Notes: generated by a model not told the origin, from the letters alone. Counted from the first letter of the stretch, positions 45,048 through 53,690 are shown. The stretch is 64,000 bases of DNA from [Clostridium] aerotolerans DSM 5434 (GCF_000687555.1 NZ_JHWJ01000001.1:186001-250000); one strand, 5' to 3'. A program made the numbers and translations.

Positions 45048-45980
45048 CTATTTTAAAGCTCCTACGATAGTGTCAACATTGGCTTTTACTGTGAGAAGGT
45101 AGGTTTCAGCGCCGGAATTTTTGCCTCCCAGGGAATCTGAGTAAAGCTCCCCGCCTATGGCAACATCAAACCCCTTTGATTTAACTGCCGCTTGAAGGGC
45201 CTCTATGGTTTTAGGCGGAACAGAAGATTCCACAAAAACGGCTTTTATCTTACGCTTGGTAATAAAATCTGCCAGGGTGCTTACATCGGCAGTTCCTGCC
45301 TCCGCATCCGTACTGATTCCCTGTAGTCCTCTTACTTCAAGACCATATGCCTTGCCAAAATATTGAAACGCATCATGTGCTGTGATGAGAACTCTCTGAT
45401 CTTTTGGTATTTCATTGATTCTGTCCCTTATGTAGGTATCCAGTTTTTCCAGCTCTAAGGTATAGGCTTCTAAGTTTTTCTTATAAGCCTGGGCATGACT
45501 GGGATCTGCTTCTGACAGACGGTCTGCTACCGTTTTGGCTGCTGATTTCCACAGGGAAACCTGAAACCAGATATGTGGATCATGGACAGAGCTGTCATCC
45601 TCCCAGGATAATAATTGATCTTTTGGAAGGCCATCTTCAATACAGATTACGGTACTGCCGCGATCTGTGAGGGACTGAAAAATCTCACCCATCTTTCCTT
45701 CCAGATGCAAGCCATTGTAAACAACGACATCAGCATTTTGCATCAATGTAACATCTCCGGCACTTGCCTGGTATAAATGGGGATCAATTCCAGGCCCCAT
45801 AAGCCCATCTACATTTACATGTTCTCCACCAATGACTCTGGATAAGTCAGCAAGCATAGTGGTGGTGGCTACAATGTTTAAGGTATCACTGGTTTTCTTC
45901 TGTTCTGCTTTTTGGCATCCTGTTATCATCATTACTGTCATAAGGCAGAAACTTAACAAAACCATACATTTTTTCATCAT
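45048..45980 (-). CDS. Metal ABC transporter substrate-binding lipoprotein (ZnuA/TroA/MntA type)
   Basis: 310 residues. The lipoprotein signal ends MMITGC, so Cys is the lipidated residue. Family landmarks are GPGIDPHLYQASAGDV (metal His), NGLHLEGKMGE, DPHIWFQVSLWKSAAKTVADRL (metal His), LITAHDAFQYFGKAYGLEVRGLQGISTDAEAG (metal His and Glu) and VFVESSVPPKTIEAL. It captures the metal outside the membrane. The His/Glu/Asp set, without a long His-rich loop, suits Mn or Fe rather than high-affinity Zn. Confidence 0.92.
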   Translation of the reverse strand: MMKKCMVLLSFCLMTVMMITGCQKAEQKKTSDTLNIVATTTMLADLSRVIGGEHVNVDGLMGPGIDPHLYQASAGDVTLMQNADVVVYNGLHLEGKMGEIFQSLTDRGSTVICIEDGLPKDQLLSWEDDSSVHDPHIWFQVSLWKSAAKTVADRLSEADPSHAQAYKKNLEAYTLELEKLDTYIRDRINEIPKDQRVLITAHDAFQYFGKAYGLEVRGLQGISTDAEAGTADVSTLADFITKRKIKAVFVESSVPPKTIEALQAAVKSKGFDVAIGGELYSDSLGGKNSGAETYLLTVKANVDTIVGALK

Positions 45981-45994
45981 AAATATCCTCCATT

Positions 45995-46663
45995 CTATTC
46001 TTTGTTTTTAGTTTCACTCCTGGCAGCTACATAAATCTGACAGGCGGCTTTATGGCTGATCCGTATTTTTTTATCTCCAAGTGTCAGGGTAAAGGGACCT
46101 TCATAATCATCCACCGAAAGGACTGTTATCTGGCTTCCTATTTCAATTCCCTGTGTCTGCAGGTAATCAAGAAGTTCTTTTTCTTCCTGCACCTTTTTTA
46201 TAATGGCTGTTTTACCAGCTGTAAGTGTGGAAAGAAGTGTTAAGGCCCCTTCCTTTATCTGTCCCATCTGGTTCGGTATTGCATTGCCATGGGGGCAGTA
46301 CTCCGGATAATTCAAGAAACCCTCCAGCCGGTTCGTAAGCCGGACAGGAGATACGTGCTCTAATAATTCAGCATCTTCATGTGCTTCACTCCAGGAATAT
46401 CCCAGATGCCGGATAAGGAATACCTCCCACAAGCGGTGTCCACGCAAAAGTGAAACAGCAATTTCAATTCCTTCCTTTGTCAGCTTTGCTCCTTTATATG
46501 GCTCCGTGACAAGCAGTGCTTCCTGACTTAGCTTTGTAAGCATCTCAGATACAGAAGCCGGTGCTATTTTTAAAGCCTGAGATAGCTGTTTGTTGTTGAT
46601 AAGATGCTCTGAGCCGCCCAGTTTATATAGTTCTTTTAAATAATCTTCTTTATTTGGTGTCAT
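45995..46663 (-). CDS. DtxR-family metal-dependent regulator (MntR/IdeR-like)
   Basis: 222 residues: N-terminal winged helix (NKEDYLKELYKL...NNKQLSQALKIAPASVSEMLTKLSQEALL), metal-binding dimerisation domain (LLRGHRLWEVFLIRHLGYSWSEAHEDAELLEHV) and a C-terminal FeoA-like SH3 domain (IEIGSQITVLSVDDYEGPFTLTLGDKKIRISHKAA). Together with the three-domain length this is an IdeR/TroR-like repressor. It heads the operon it probably controls; a perfect palindrome covers its own promoter. Confidence 0.9.
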   Translation of the reverse strand: MTPNKEDYLKELYKLGGSEHLINNKQLSQALKIAPASVSEMLTKLSQEALLVTEPYKGAKLTKEGIEIAVSLLRGHRLWEVFLIRHLGYSWSEAHEDAELLEHVSPVRLTNRLEGFLNYPEYCPHGNAIPNQMGQIKEGALTLLSTLTAGKTAIIKKVQEEKELLDYLQTQGIEIGSQITVLSVDDYEGPFTLTLGDKKIRISHKAACQIYVAARSETKNKE

Positions 46664-46678
46664 ATCATCGCCTCCATT

Positions 46679-46694
46679 TTTAGGTATACCTAAA
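46679..46694. promoter_or_regulatory. DtxR-type operator
   Basis: TTTAGGTATACCTAAA is a perfect 16-bp palindrome of the TTAGG/CCTAA type bound by DtxR-family repressors. It lies between the -10 and the start codon of the regulator gene. Confidence 0.85.
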
Positions 46695-46702
46695 TTAATT
46701 AT

Positions 46703-46731
46703 ATTATATGCCTAAAAATGAAGAAGTGCAA
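46703..46731 (-). promoter_or_regulatory. Promoter of the metal ABC operon
   Basis: On the minus strand TTGCAC (46731-46726), 17 bases and TATAAT (46708-46703). The operator follows directly downstream, so metal-loaded repressor would block initiation. Confidence 0.78.
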
Positions 46732-46776
46732 GATGTATCACAAAAATAGGAGTGATTATCTTTATCATTAAAAAAG

Positions 46777-46883
46777 TTAGCTCAGGCTAAAAAAGTTTCC
46801 TGAGACTAATATATATTAAATGAATCAAAGTGTTACAGAAATCCAGCCATTATTTTTCAGTAAATTGGCTGGATTTCTTTTTT
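46777..46883 (+). ncRNA. Two-hairpin element ending in an intrinsic terminator (candidate small RNA or leader)
   Basis: The first hairpin pairs TTAG-CTCAGG with CCTGAG-A-CTAA (46777-46809). The second pairs GAAATCCAGCCA with TGGCTGGATTTC (46838-46877, 12 perfect bp) and ends in TTTTTT. No gene precedes it on the plus strand, since the DtxR gene runs the other way. A separate promoter for the next gene lies downstream, so the element does not terminate any visible coding gene. Confidence 0.45.
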
Positions 46884-46944
46884 ATCTTTTTTTATATATT
46901 GGTTAAATGTATAGATGAGAGAAAGATTGATATATATTTTGAAT

Positions 46945-46973
46945 TTGTTTCCAATATACCCCAATGATATAAT
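46945..46973 (+). promoter_or_regulatory. Promoter of the amino-acid ABC operon
   Basis: TTGTTT (46945-46950), 17 bases and TATAAT (46968-46973), 37 bases before the TTG start. Confidence 0.68.
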
Positions 46974-47010
46974 TATTTTAGAATTTATCATACCTAAAGG
47001 AGTATAGAAC

Positions 47011-47673
47011 TTGTTTGACTTCACTTATTTTCTAAATGTGTTTCCAACGATTGCATCTAAATTACAGGTGACGCTAACGCTGACCTTGACGGCGGCAATG
47101 TTCTCCATTCTTATCGGTGTCACTATAGCCGTTATCGGATATTATAAAATAAAGATTCTTTATCCCCTTACCCGCTTCTACTTATCCATATTAAGGGGAA
47201 CCCCTCTGGTGGCTCAGTTGTATTTTTTTTATTATGGACTGGCAAGAGTCAATGAAATTGTGCTTAATATGAAGCCGCTGACTGCGGTGGCCTTGGTATT
47301 GAGCTTAAATACTGGAGCCTTTATGTCTGAAAGCATTCGTGGAGCCCTTCTGTCGGTTGACTCTGGGCAAAAAGAAGCTGCCGCCATGCTTGGGATGACA
47401 GAGCTTCAGACCATTAGACGGATTGTATTGCCACAGGCGTTTCGCGTGTCATTGCCGGCCTTATTCAACGATCTAATTAATCTTTTAAAGGCGACATCAC
47501 TGGCATTCATGCTTGGTGTAAGGGATATTATGGGACAGGCCAAAAGTGAAGGCGCACAGTCCTTTCGCTACTTTGAAATTTACCTTGCCGTTATGATTAT
47601 TTACTGGCTTTTAGTTTTGGGATTTTCTCATCTTCATAAGATTATGGATAGAAAATGTATGGAAATGTACTAA
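47011..47673 (+). CDS. Amino-acid ABC transporter permease (His/Glu/Gln/Arg type)
   Basis: 220 residues from a TTG start with AAAGGAG 7 bases before. SILRGTPLVAQLYFFYYGLA, FMSESIRGALLSVDSGQKEAAAMLGMTELQTIRRIVLPQAFRVSLPALFNDLINLLKATSL contains the EAA loop of polar amino-acid permeases. It forms a three-gene importer with the binding protein and ATPase downstream. Substrate prediction is not possible beyond polar or sulfur amino acids. Confidence 0.9.
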   Translation: MFDFTYFLNVFPTIASKLQVTLTLTLTAAMFSILIGVTIAVIGYYKIKILYPLTRFYLSILRGTPLVAQLYFFYYGLARVNEIVLNMKPLTAVALVLSLNTGAFMSESIRGALLSVDSGQKEAAAMLGMTELQTIRRIVLPQAFRVSLPALFNDLINLLKATSLAFMLGVRDIMGQAKSEGAQSFRYFEIYLAVMIIYWLLVLGFSHLHKIMDRKCMEMY

Positions 47674-47700
47674 CAACCATCAAATATTGGGAGGAAAAAA

Positions 47701-48558
47701 ATGAAAAAGGGATTACCGATTCTTCTGCTAATGGTAGCAATGACGCTTGCAGGATGCAGCAGCAATACTTCAGCCAAAGCAGCAGATACAGAGAAAACAA
47801 CGGCAGAGAGCACAAGATCAGAAAATGAATCAGAGCAAAGTTCAGCCGAAAAACGCAAAGTCATAATTACTACAGGCGGCACAGGAGAACCCTACAGTCT
47901 GCTTAGCAGCGATGGAAAGGATTGGACTGGAATTGATGCAGAGATGTGGAGTGAAATTGCAAAACGTACTGGTTGGGATATTGAAGTGAAGCAGGCGGAA
48001 TTTTCGTCCCTGTTTGGCGAACTGGATGCCGGACGGGTTGACGTTGCTGCAAATTGCTTTGCGACAACAAAAGTGAGAATGGATAAATATATGACTTCCC
48101 ACCCCTACTACGGAGATGCCCAGTGTGTGATTGTGAACGAAGACAAAACAGACATCAATACCTTTGAGGCATTGAAAGGCGTTTCCATTGGAGTTACCCA
48201 GGGACAGGCTTCCCAGGTATCCGTAGAGAAGATGGCAGAAACATATGGCTGGAACGTAGTCGTTTATGAAACAAGCGATACGGGATATCAGGATCTTCAT
48301 TTGAAGAGAATTGATGCCATGGCGACAACAGACAGCCTTGTCCATAAATATGAGAAGACGCAAAACATGAAGTTTCATATTCTGGATACCAGGCTACTTG
48401 CAAATAATGTAGCATATTACTTCCAGCAAAATGAGAAGGGAAAAGAGCTTTGTGAAGAAGTAAATCAGGTTCTGGATAAGATGATGGAAGATGGAACCAC
48501 TTCAAAGATTATTACGAAATGGATGTATTCCGATATGACTCAAATGATTCATGACTAA
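47701..48558 (+). CDS. Amino-acid ABC transporter substrate-binding lipoprotein
   Basis: 285 residues. A lipoprotein signal (LLLMVAMTLAGC, Cys at 19) is followed by a Ser/Glu-rich linker, then an SBP_bac_3 domain: TGGTGEPYSLLSSDGKDWTGIDAEMWSEIAKRTGWDIE, DAGRVDVAANCFATTKVRMDKYMTSHPYYGDAQ and GVSIGVTQGQASQVSVEK. It resembles cystine/glutamine-type receptors. GGGAGGAAAAAA precedes the ATG. It lies between its permease and ATPase genes. Confidence 0.9.
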   Translation: MKKGLPILLLMVAMTLAGCSSNTSAKAADTEKTTAESTRSENESEQSSAEKRKVIITTGGTGEPYSLLSSDGKDWTGIDAEMWSEIAKRTGWDIEVKQAEFSSLFGELDAGRVDVAANCFATTKVRMDKYMTSHPYYGDAQCVIVNEDKTDINTFEALKGVSIGVTQGQASQVSVEKMAETYGWNVVVYETSDTGYQDLHLKRIDAMATTDSLVHKYEKTQNMKFHILDTRLLANNVAYYFQQNEKGKELCEEVNQVLDKMMEDGTTSKIITKWMYSDMTQMIHD

Positions 48559-48578
48559 GTGGAGGAAGAGGTAAAAAA

Positions 48579-49316
48579 GTGGTTGAAATCAGTCATTTAT
48601 GGAAGTCCTTTGATGGACAGACAGATATTTTAAAGGATATAAATGTCTCCATTAAAAAAGGTGAGATTGTTGCCATTCTTGGTTCTTCCGGAACTGGAAA
48701 ATCCACATTGCTCAGATGTTTGAATTATCTGACAAAGCCGACCGCTGGAAGCATCCGTATTGGATCTACAACTATAGATGCAAAGAATCATAGGAATAAA
48801 GATATTATGGAGCTGCGGGGGCATTCCGCCATGGTCTTCCAAAATTACAACTTGTTTAAGAATAAAACAGCTCTGGAAAATATTATGGAAGCGCTGATGA
48901 TTGTGGCCGGAAAAAGCAAGAAGGAAGCCCAGGAATTGGGGTTAAAGCTGCTTAAAAAGGTTGGAATGCTGGAACGGAAGGACTATTATCCCTCTAAGCT
49001 TTCCGGCGGACAGCAGCAGCGGATTGGCATAGCCAGAGCACTGGCAGTGAGTCCAGAGGTCCTTTTGTTTGACGAGCCTACCTCTGCCCTTGACCCGGAA
49101 CTGGTGGGGGAGGTTTTAAATACCATTCAACAAGTGGCAGAAGACGGATCCACCATGATACTTGTTACCCATGAGATTATGTTTGCCCGCAGGATTGCAA
49201 CCAGAATATTATTTATGGCAGATGGAACCATTGTGGGGGATGGTGCACCAGAAGAAATACTGGATAATCCAAAAGATGAGAGACTGAAACGCTTTCTGGA
49301 TTACAATTTAAAATAA
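48579..49316 (+). CDS. Amino-acid ABC transporter ATP-binding protein
   Basis: 245 residues from a GTG with GAGGAAGAGG upstream. Walker A LGSSGTGKSTLLRCLNYL, Q-loop FQNYNLFKNKTALENI, signature LSGGQQQRIGIARAL, Walker B VLLFDEPTSALDPE and switch VTHEI are complete, as in the GlnQ/HisP group. It completes the operon; the next unit starts 51 bases later with its own ribosome site. Confidence 0.93.
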   Translation: MVEISHLWKSFDGQTDILKDINVSIKKGEIVAILGSSGTGKSTLLRCLNYLTKPTAGSIRIGSTTIDAKNHRNKDIMELRGHSAMVFQNYNLFKNKTALENIMEALMIVAGKSKKEAQELGLKLLKKVGMLERKDYYPSKLSGGQQQRIGIARALAVSPEVLLFDEPTSALDPELVGEVLNTIQQVAEDGSTMILVTHEIMFARRIATRILFMADGTIVGDGAPEEILDNPKDERLKRFLDYNLK

Positions 49317-49367
49317 TTACAATTCCAATATACAAATCATAGGGTCATATTTGAAAGGAGTCAAACC

Positions 49368-50525
49368 ATGATTGAGATGAAAAGAGAATTGCCTCAGGTA
49401 TTTGAAAGTTTTGCGGAGGCAAGAAAGAACGGATTTCTGGCAGTTAAGAAAATCAAAGATTCCGGTAAGGGAGTCGTTGGACAGTTTTGTACCTATACCC
49501 CTCTTGAGATTTTTATGGCGGCAGGACTGGTATCGGTAAGCCTTTGTTCTACCAGTGATGAGACCATTCCAGATGCGGAAAAAGAGCTGCCAGGCAATTT
49601 ATGTCCACTGATTAAATCAAGCTACGGATTTGCAGTAACGGATAAATGTCCTTATATGTATTTTGCAGATTTAGTGGTTGGTGAAACAACCTGCGACGGT
49701 AAGGTGAAGATGTATGAGCTCCTTGCAAAAAAGAAAAACCTGCATGTTCTACAGCTTCCCCGCAATCAGTTCACTCCGGAGTCAAAAGCTCTTTGGAGGT
49801 CGGAAGTCCTTCGCCTAAAGGAGCGGGTAGAAAAAGATTTTGGTGTGACCATCACCGATGAGATGTTAAGAGATGCCATTCAAAAACGCAATGAGGAACG
49901 TAGGCTGTTAAAAGAGCTGTATGAGCTTAGCACCTTATGTCCTCCGCCAATCACTGGTCTGCGCCAGCTCCAGATTTTATTTGGTTCTCAGTTTAAATTT
50001 GACTGGAGGGAGAAAACAGAAGAAATCCAGAATGCCATCCATAATATAAAAGCCGCCTATGAGGCAGGAGAACGGCCGGTATCAGAAGGGGCTCCCCGTA
50101 TCCTGATTACAGGCTGTCCCATGGGAGGAGTAACGGAAAAAGTGGTTAAGGTCATTGAGGAGGCAGGTGCTGTTGTGGTCGCGTATGAAAACTGTACCGG
50201 TGCAAAGCAGATGGATCGTCAGTGCCCCGAAGAGGGAGATCCTATTACCAACATTGCAGATCACTACCTGCAGATTGGCTGTTCCATTATGACTCCAAAC
50301 CCCAACCGGTTTGAGCTTCTGGGAAGACTGTGTGAGCAGTTTAAGGTTGACGGAGTGGTGGAGATGACCCTTCAGGCATGTCATACATATGCAGTAGAAT
50401 CAAGTACTGTAAAAACGTTTTTAAAAGAAAGAAACATACCTTATCTTCAATTAGAAACTGATTATAGTACGGCTGATATCGGACAGCTGTCAACAAGAGC
50501 CGGAGCGTTTGTGGAGATGTTATAA
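49368..50525 (+). CDS. Double-cubane-cluster anaerobic reductase (2-hydroxyacyl-CoA dehydratase/YjiM-like)
   Basis: 385 residues of the HgdB/BcrB superfamily. GQFCTYTPLEIFMAAGLVSV, PLIKSSYGFA, YFADLVVGETTCDGKVKMYELLA, ITGCPMGGVTEKVVKVIEEAGAVVVAYENCTG and MTLQACHTYAVESSTVKTFL supply the conserved cysteines. A single subunit with its own activator, rather than an A/B pair, is the arrangement of double-cubane-cluster proteins, which do low-potential reductions whose natural substrates are largely unknown. AAAGGAG precedes the ATG. The activator starts 3 bases after its stop. Confidence 0.8.
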   Translation: MIEMKRELPQVFESFAEARKNGFLAVKKIKDSGKGVVGQFCTYTPLEIFMAAGLVSVSLCSTSDETIPDAEKELPGNLCPLIKSSYGFAVTDKCPYMYFADLVVGETTCDGKVKMYELLAKKKNLHVLQLPRNQFTPESKALWRSEVLRLKERVEKDFGVTITDEMLRDAIQKRNEERRLLKELYELSTLCPPPITGLRQLQILFGSQFKFDWREKTEEIQNAIHNIKAAYEAGERPVSEGAPRILITGCPMGGVTEKVVKVIEEAGAVVVAYENCTGAKQMDRQCPEEGDPITNIADHYLQIGCSIMTPNPNRFELLGRLCEQFKVDGVVEMTLQACHTYAVESSTVKTFLKERNIPYLQLETDYSTADIGQLSTRAGAFVEML

Positions 50526-50528
50526 AGA

Positions 50529-51284
50529 ATGGAACAGATAACAATAGGAATTGACTGCGGATCAGCCGCCTGTAAGGGAATCCTTTTAAAAGGCGGCAGG
50601 ATTGCCGCATCTTGTGTAAAGCCAACAGGCTGGAATCCAAAAGAAACTGCAAGAACGGTGCTTGAAGATCTATTGCAGCAGGAGAATAGAACGGATGAAG
50701 GCATACGTGTGGCAGCAACTGGTTATGGAAGAGTGGGAATAGACTTTGCTCATAAGAAAATAACTGAAATTACCTGTCATGCAGCAGGGGCAGATTACCT
50801 ATTGCCAGAGGTTCGTACCATTATTGACATTGGAGGCCAGGATTCCAAGGTCATATCCGTAGAGAATGGAAAGGTAGTTTCTTTTCAGATGAATGATAAA
50901 TGCGCGGCTGGTACCGGAAGATTTCTTGAGATGTCTGCCCACCGTATGGGGGTTGATTTATCTGATTTTCCAAAGCTGCTAGAAGAGGGGAAATGCTGCT
51001 CCCTTAGCAGTATGTGTGCGGTATTTGCCGATTCTGAAATTGTATCCTTGCTGGCGGCGGGAAAAAGCCGGGAAGAGATCGCCGGAGGGATTATACAATC
51101 CGTGGTCACAAGAGTGATGGCGCTGGCAGGAAGAATTGGAATCGAGTCCCCCATTCTTTTAACCGGTGGATTGGCCCAATTTGAAGGACTTAGAAATGTG
51201 CTGGAGCAACAGACAGGGTGCCCTGTTAACGTTTCTCATTATTCCCGTTACGCTGGAGCCATTGGAGCAGCTTTAAAAGCTTAA
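50529..51284 (+). CDS. Dehydratase/double-cubane activator ATPase (HgdC/YjiL-like)
   Basis: 251 residues of the ASKHA fold: TIGIDCGSAACKGILL (phosphate 1), IDIGGQDSKVISV (phosphate 2) and LLTGGLAQFEGLRNVL (adenosine). The bridging [4Fe-4S] cysteines are in NDKCAAGTGRFLEM and SSMCAVFADSEIVSLLAAG. The homodimer drives ATP-dependent electron injection at very low potential. It is coupled to the reductase gene before it. A terminator follows. Confidence 0.88.
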   Translation: MEQITIGIDCGSAACKGILLKGGRIAASCVKPTGWNPKETARTVLEDLLQQENRTDEGIRVAATGYGRVGIDFAHKKITEITCHAAGADYLLPEVRTIIDIGGQDSKVISVENGKVVSFQMNDKCAAGTGRFLEMSAHRMGVDLSDFPKLLEEGKCCSLSSMCAVFADSEIVSLLAAGKSREEIAGGIIQSVVTRVMALAGRIGIESPILLTGGLAQFEGLRNVLEQQTGCPVNVSHYSRYAGAIGAALKA

Positions 51285-51316
51285 AGTCAGCTTTAAATGA
51301 TAAAAAAGCAAATGTA

Positions 51317-51355
51317 AAATGCACAACTACTGATGGGTAATTGTGCATTTTTTTT
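51317..51355 (+). terminator. Intrinsic terminator
   Basis: AAATGCACAA and TTGTGCATTT pair perfectly around a 14-base loop and run into a T-tract, closing the reductase/activator pair. Confidence 0.88.
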
Positions 51356-51492
51356 GTTTTGTTTCTCTTTGTTACAATATTTTGGTTGTTGAATATACAC
51401 ATAATATATCTAAAAAAGTGTTGTATTATAGATAATTTTAATAAATTGAGCTGGTTATATAACTATTAATCGCTTGTAAAAGATAACTTGTT

Positions 51493-51544
51493 CAATTATG
51501 ATTGTAATGTAGATTGTAGACAATCTACATTACAATCATAATTG
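51493..51544. promoter_or_regulatory. 52-bp near-perfect palindrome upstream of selD (putative operator with embedded promoter)
   Basis: Two 25-base arms, starting CAATTATGATTGTAATG and ending CATTACAATCATAATTG, are perfect reverse complements around a 2-base centre (AG). TTGTAG (51514-51519), 17 bases and CATAAT (51537-51542) form a possible promoter inside it, and by symmetry one also points the other way. The 17-mer ATTGTAGACAATCTACA recurs upstream of tRNA-Sec. The rest of the gap 51356-51637 is AT-rich with no other clear signal. Confidence 0.75.
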
Positions 51545-51637
51545 TTTATCAGACTAACGGGGGAGGGGGCAGTGTTTCTATTTTTTATGGGAAATTTGGG
51601 AACAATTTTACAAATCTGATTGGTTTAAGGAGAAGTT

Positions 51638-52669
51638 ATGGATGTTCGAAAAATCAACAAGTTTACCTCTTGTGGAGGGTGTATTGCCAAACTGCCTCAG
51701 GGAATGTTAAAAGAAGCATTGTTAAATATACCTCTTTTTGATGACAAGAATCTTATTGTAGGATTTGATACATCAGATGATGGGGCTGTCTATCGGTTAA
51801 CGGATGAATTGGCTATCATTCAAACCCTTGATTTCTTTCCGCCTATGGTGGAAGATCCCTATTTATTCGGGAAAATTGCGGCAGCAAATGCATTAAGTGA
51901 TATTTACGCAATGGGGGGAGAAGTTAAGGTTGCTCTTAACATCGTCTGTTTTCCAGAGGATGAAGATCCTGCCATTCTAGGTGAGATATTAAGGGGCGGG
52001 GCAGAAAAAGTAAAAGAAGCAGGAGGGGTACTCTGCGGAGGCCATTCCATTGCAGATAAAGAACCAAAGTATGGACTTTCAGTCACCGGCATTGTAAATC
52101 CTCAAAAAATTATGAGAAATAATAATTGCTCCATTGGTGATGATATTATACTTACCAAGCCTCTTGGGGTGGGCCTGGTGACCTCTTCCTATAAAGCGGG
52201 AGAGGCTTCTATAAAAAGCTATAAACAAGCGGTTGACAGCATGCAGACATTGAATAAGTACGGGGCAGAGGCAAGTAAAAAATACCGGATACATGCAAGT
52301 ACTGATGTGACTGGATTTGGCTTTTTAGGACATTTAAATGAAATGGTTACAGAGGATTATACCATTTTAGTAGACTGCTCTAAGATACATTATATAGAAG
52401 AAGCTTATAGACTGGCGGAGGAATATTTGATCACAGGCGGAGGTCAGAAAAACAGAAAATATCTAAAAGATAAACTGCGGTTTGAGCATGTTTCCCAGCC
52501 AATGCAGGAAATATTGTTTGATCCCCAGACGTCAGGCGGTCTTTTGTTTAGTGTTGATTCCAGAGATACTGAGGCTTTATTAAAAGACCTGAGTGACCTG
52601 GGAATCGTAAGCTCTTGCGTTGCATCTGTGATAACACGTCAAGAGAAAAACCTGATTATATCAGGGTAA
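51638..52669 (+). CDS. selD: Selenophosphate synthase SelD
   Basis: 343 residues. The flexible N-terminal loop FTSCGGCIAKLPQGML carries the catalytic Cys15 and Lys18, in the Cys form rather than the selenocysteine form. GFDTSDDGAVYRLTDELAIIQTLDFFPP and AAANALSDIYAMGGEVKVALNIV are the ATP/metal-binding core; HASTDVTGFGFLGHLNEM and LFDPQTSGGLLFSV complete the family pattern. It makes selenophosphate from selenide and ATP for SelA. GGAGAAG precedes the ATG. It is the first gene of the selenium island. Confidence 0.96.
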   Translation: MDVRKINKFTSCGGCIAKLPQGMLKEALLNIPLFDDKNLIVGFDTSDDGAVYRLTDELAIIQTLDFFPPMVEDPYLFGKIAAANALSDIYAMGGEVKVALNIVCFPEDEDPAILGEILRGGAEKVKEAGGVLCGGHSIADKEPKYGLSVTGIVNPQKIMRNNNCSIGDDIILTKPLGVGLVTSSYKAGEASIKSYKQAVDSMQTLNKYGAEASKKYRIHASTDVTGFGFLGHLNEMVTEDYTILVDCSKIHYIEEAYRLAEEYLITGGGQKNRKYLKDKLRFEHVSQPMQEILFDPQTSGGLLFSVDSRDTEALLKDLSDLGIVSSCVASVITRQEKNLIISG

Positions 52670-52716
52670 TACATTACATATTGGAAGGAATCTTTTGGTT
52701 GAAAGGTTGTGTCACT

Positions 52717-53625
52717 ATGGATTTAAAGCAACTTGAAGCATTTGTTTATGTGGCGAAGCTAAACAGCTTCTCAAAAGCGGCTGATACCATTTATTTATCT
52801 CAGCCTACGATTAGTTCCCATATTAATTCTTTGGAAAAAGAATTGGGTACACAGCTGTTGATACGCTCTACGAAGGAAGTTTATCCTACAAAAAGCGGAT
52901 TGGATTTTTTTGTTTATGCGCAAAACATGCTGGCTCTTCGTGACGAAGCCATTCATACGGTATCCCAGGGAGGAAGCAGCATTAGAGGAGAGATTTCTCT
53001 TTTGGCCTCCAGTGTTCCGGCTCAATATCTGCTTCCTTCCCTGATTGCTGTATTTCAAAAAAGCTATCCCGATATCTTTTTTAAAGTCAGGCAAAGTGAC
53101 AGTGAACAAGTAGGAAAGCTGCTTTCTAACTGTATTTTTGATTTTGGTATCACAGGAACAAAGCTTTCCGGCAACAGGTTTGTACAAACTCCATTCTACC
53201 ACGATACATTGGTGCTTGCTGTTCCTTCTGGTTTTAAAACCCCGGAGAATATATCACCGGAGGTGTTGATAAAGCTCCTTCGTACTCAGCCTTTTATTAT
53301 GAGAGAAGACGGATCAGGAACCAGGAAGGAGCTGGAAAAAATCCTGCTCTCCTTGAATTTGACGATTGATCAATTAAACACCGCCTGCTCCTTTAACAAT
53401 ACACACGGTGTTTTACAGGCAGTTTCAAGCGGCATTGGTATTTCATTTGTATCCCGGGCTTCTACTGCCATGTATACCCAAATGGGGTTGATAAAGACCA
53501 TTGAATTAAAAGATTTTACGTTTAATCGGAATTTCTATTTATTATCGAAAAAAGAAATGATATTACAACCAGTGCAAAAATTGTTTCAGACATATCTTCT
53601 TAATTATTATAAAGAACTGCAGTAA
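52717..53625 (+). CDS. LysR-family regulator, probably of the selenium genes
   Basis: 302 residues from the ATG at 52717 (AAAGG upstream; the longer open frame begins inside selD). A canonical LysR helix-turn-helix (MDLKQLEAFVYVAKLNSFSKAADTIYLSQPTISSHINSLEKELGTQLLIRS) is followed by the effector-binding domain (LYLSQP... GEISLLASSVPAQYLLPSLIAVFQKSYPDIFFKV). Being embedded between selD and the desulfurase-like gene matches selenium-metabolism-associated LysR proteins of Clostridia. The shared palindromes at 51513 and 55816 are candidate binding sites. Confidence 0.85.
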   Translation: MDLKQLEAFVYVAKLNSFSKAADTIYLSQPTISSHINSLEKELGTQLLIRSTKEVYPTKSGLDFFVYAQNMLALRDEAIHTVSQGGSSIRGEISLLASSVPAQYLLPSLIAVFQKSYPDIFFKVRQSDSEQVGKLLSNCIFDFGITGTKLSGNRFVQTPFYHDTLVLAVPSGFKTPENISPEVLIKLLRTQPFIMREDGSGTRKELEKILLSLNLTIDQLNTACSFNNTHGVLQAVSSGIGISFVSRASTAMYTQMGLIKTIELKDFTFNRNFYLLSKKEMILQPVQKLFQTYLLNYYKELQ

Positions 53626-53690
53626 CGAAATTTAGATTCTATATAAAATGGGAATATCAGTCCATGGCTGATATCAGAAAGGATTTAATT

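Noticed and set aside
51493-51544. The long palindrome as an insertion-sequence remnant or MITE.
   Set aside because: No flanking target duplication and no transposase; the shared core upstream of tRNA-Sec favours a regulatory site.
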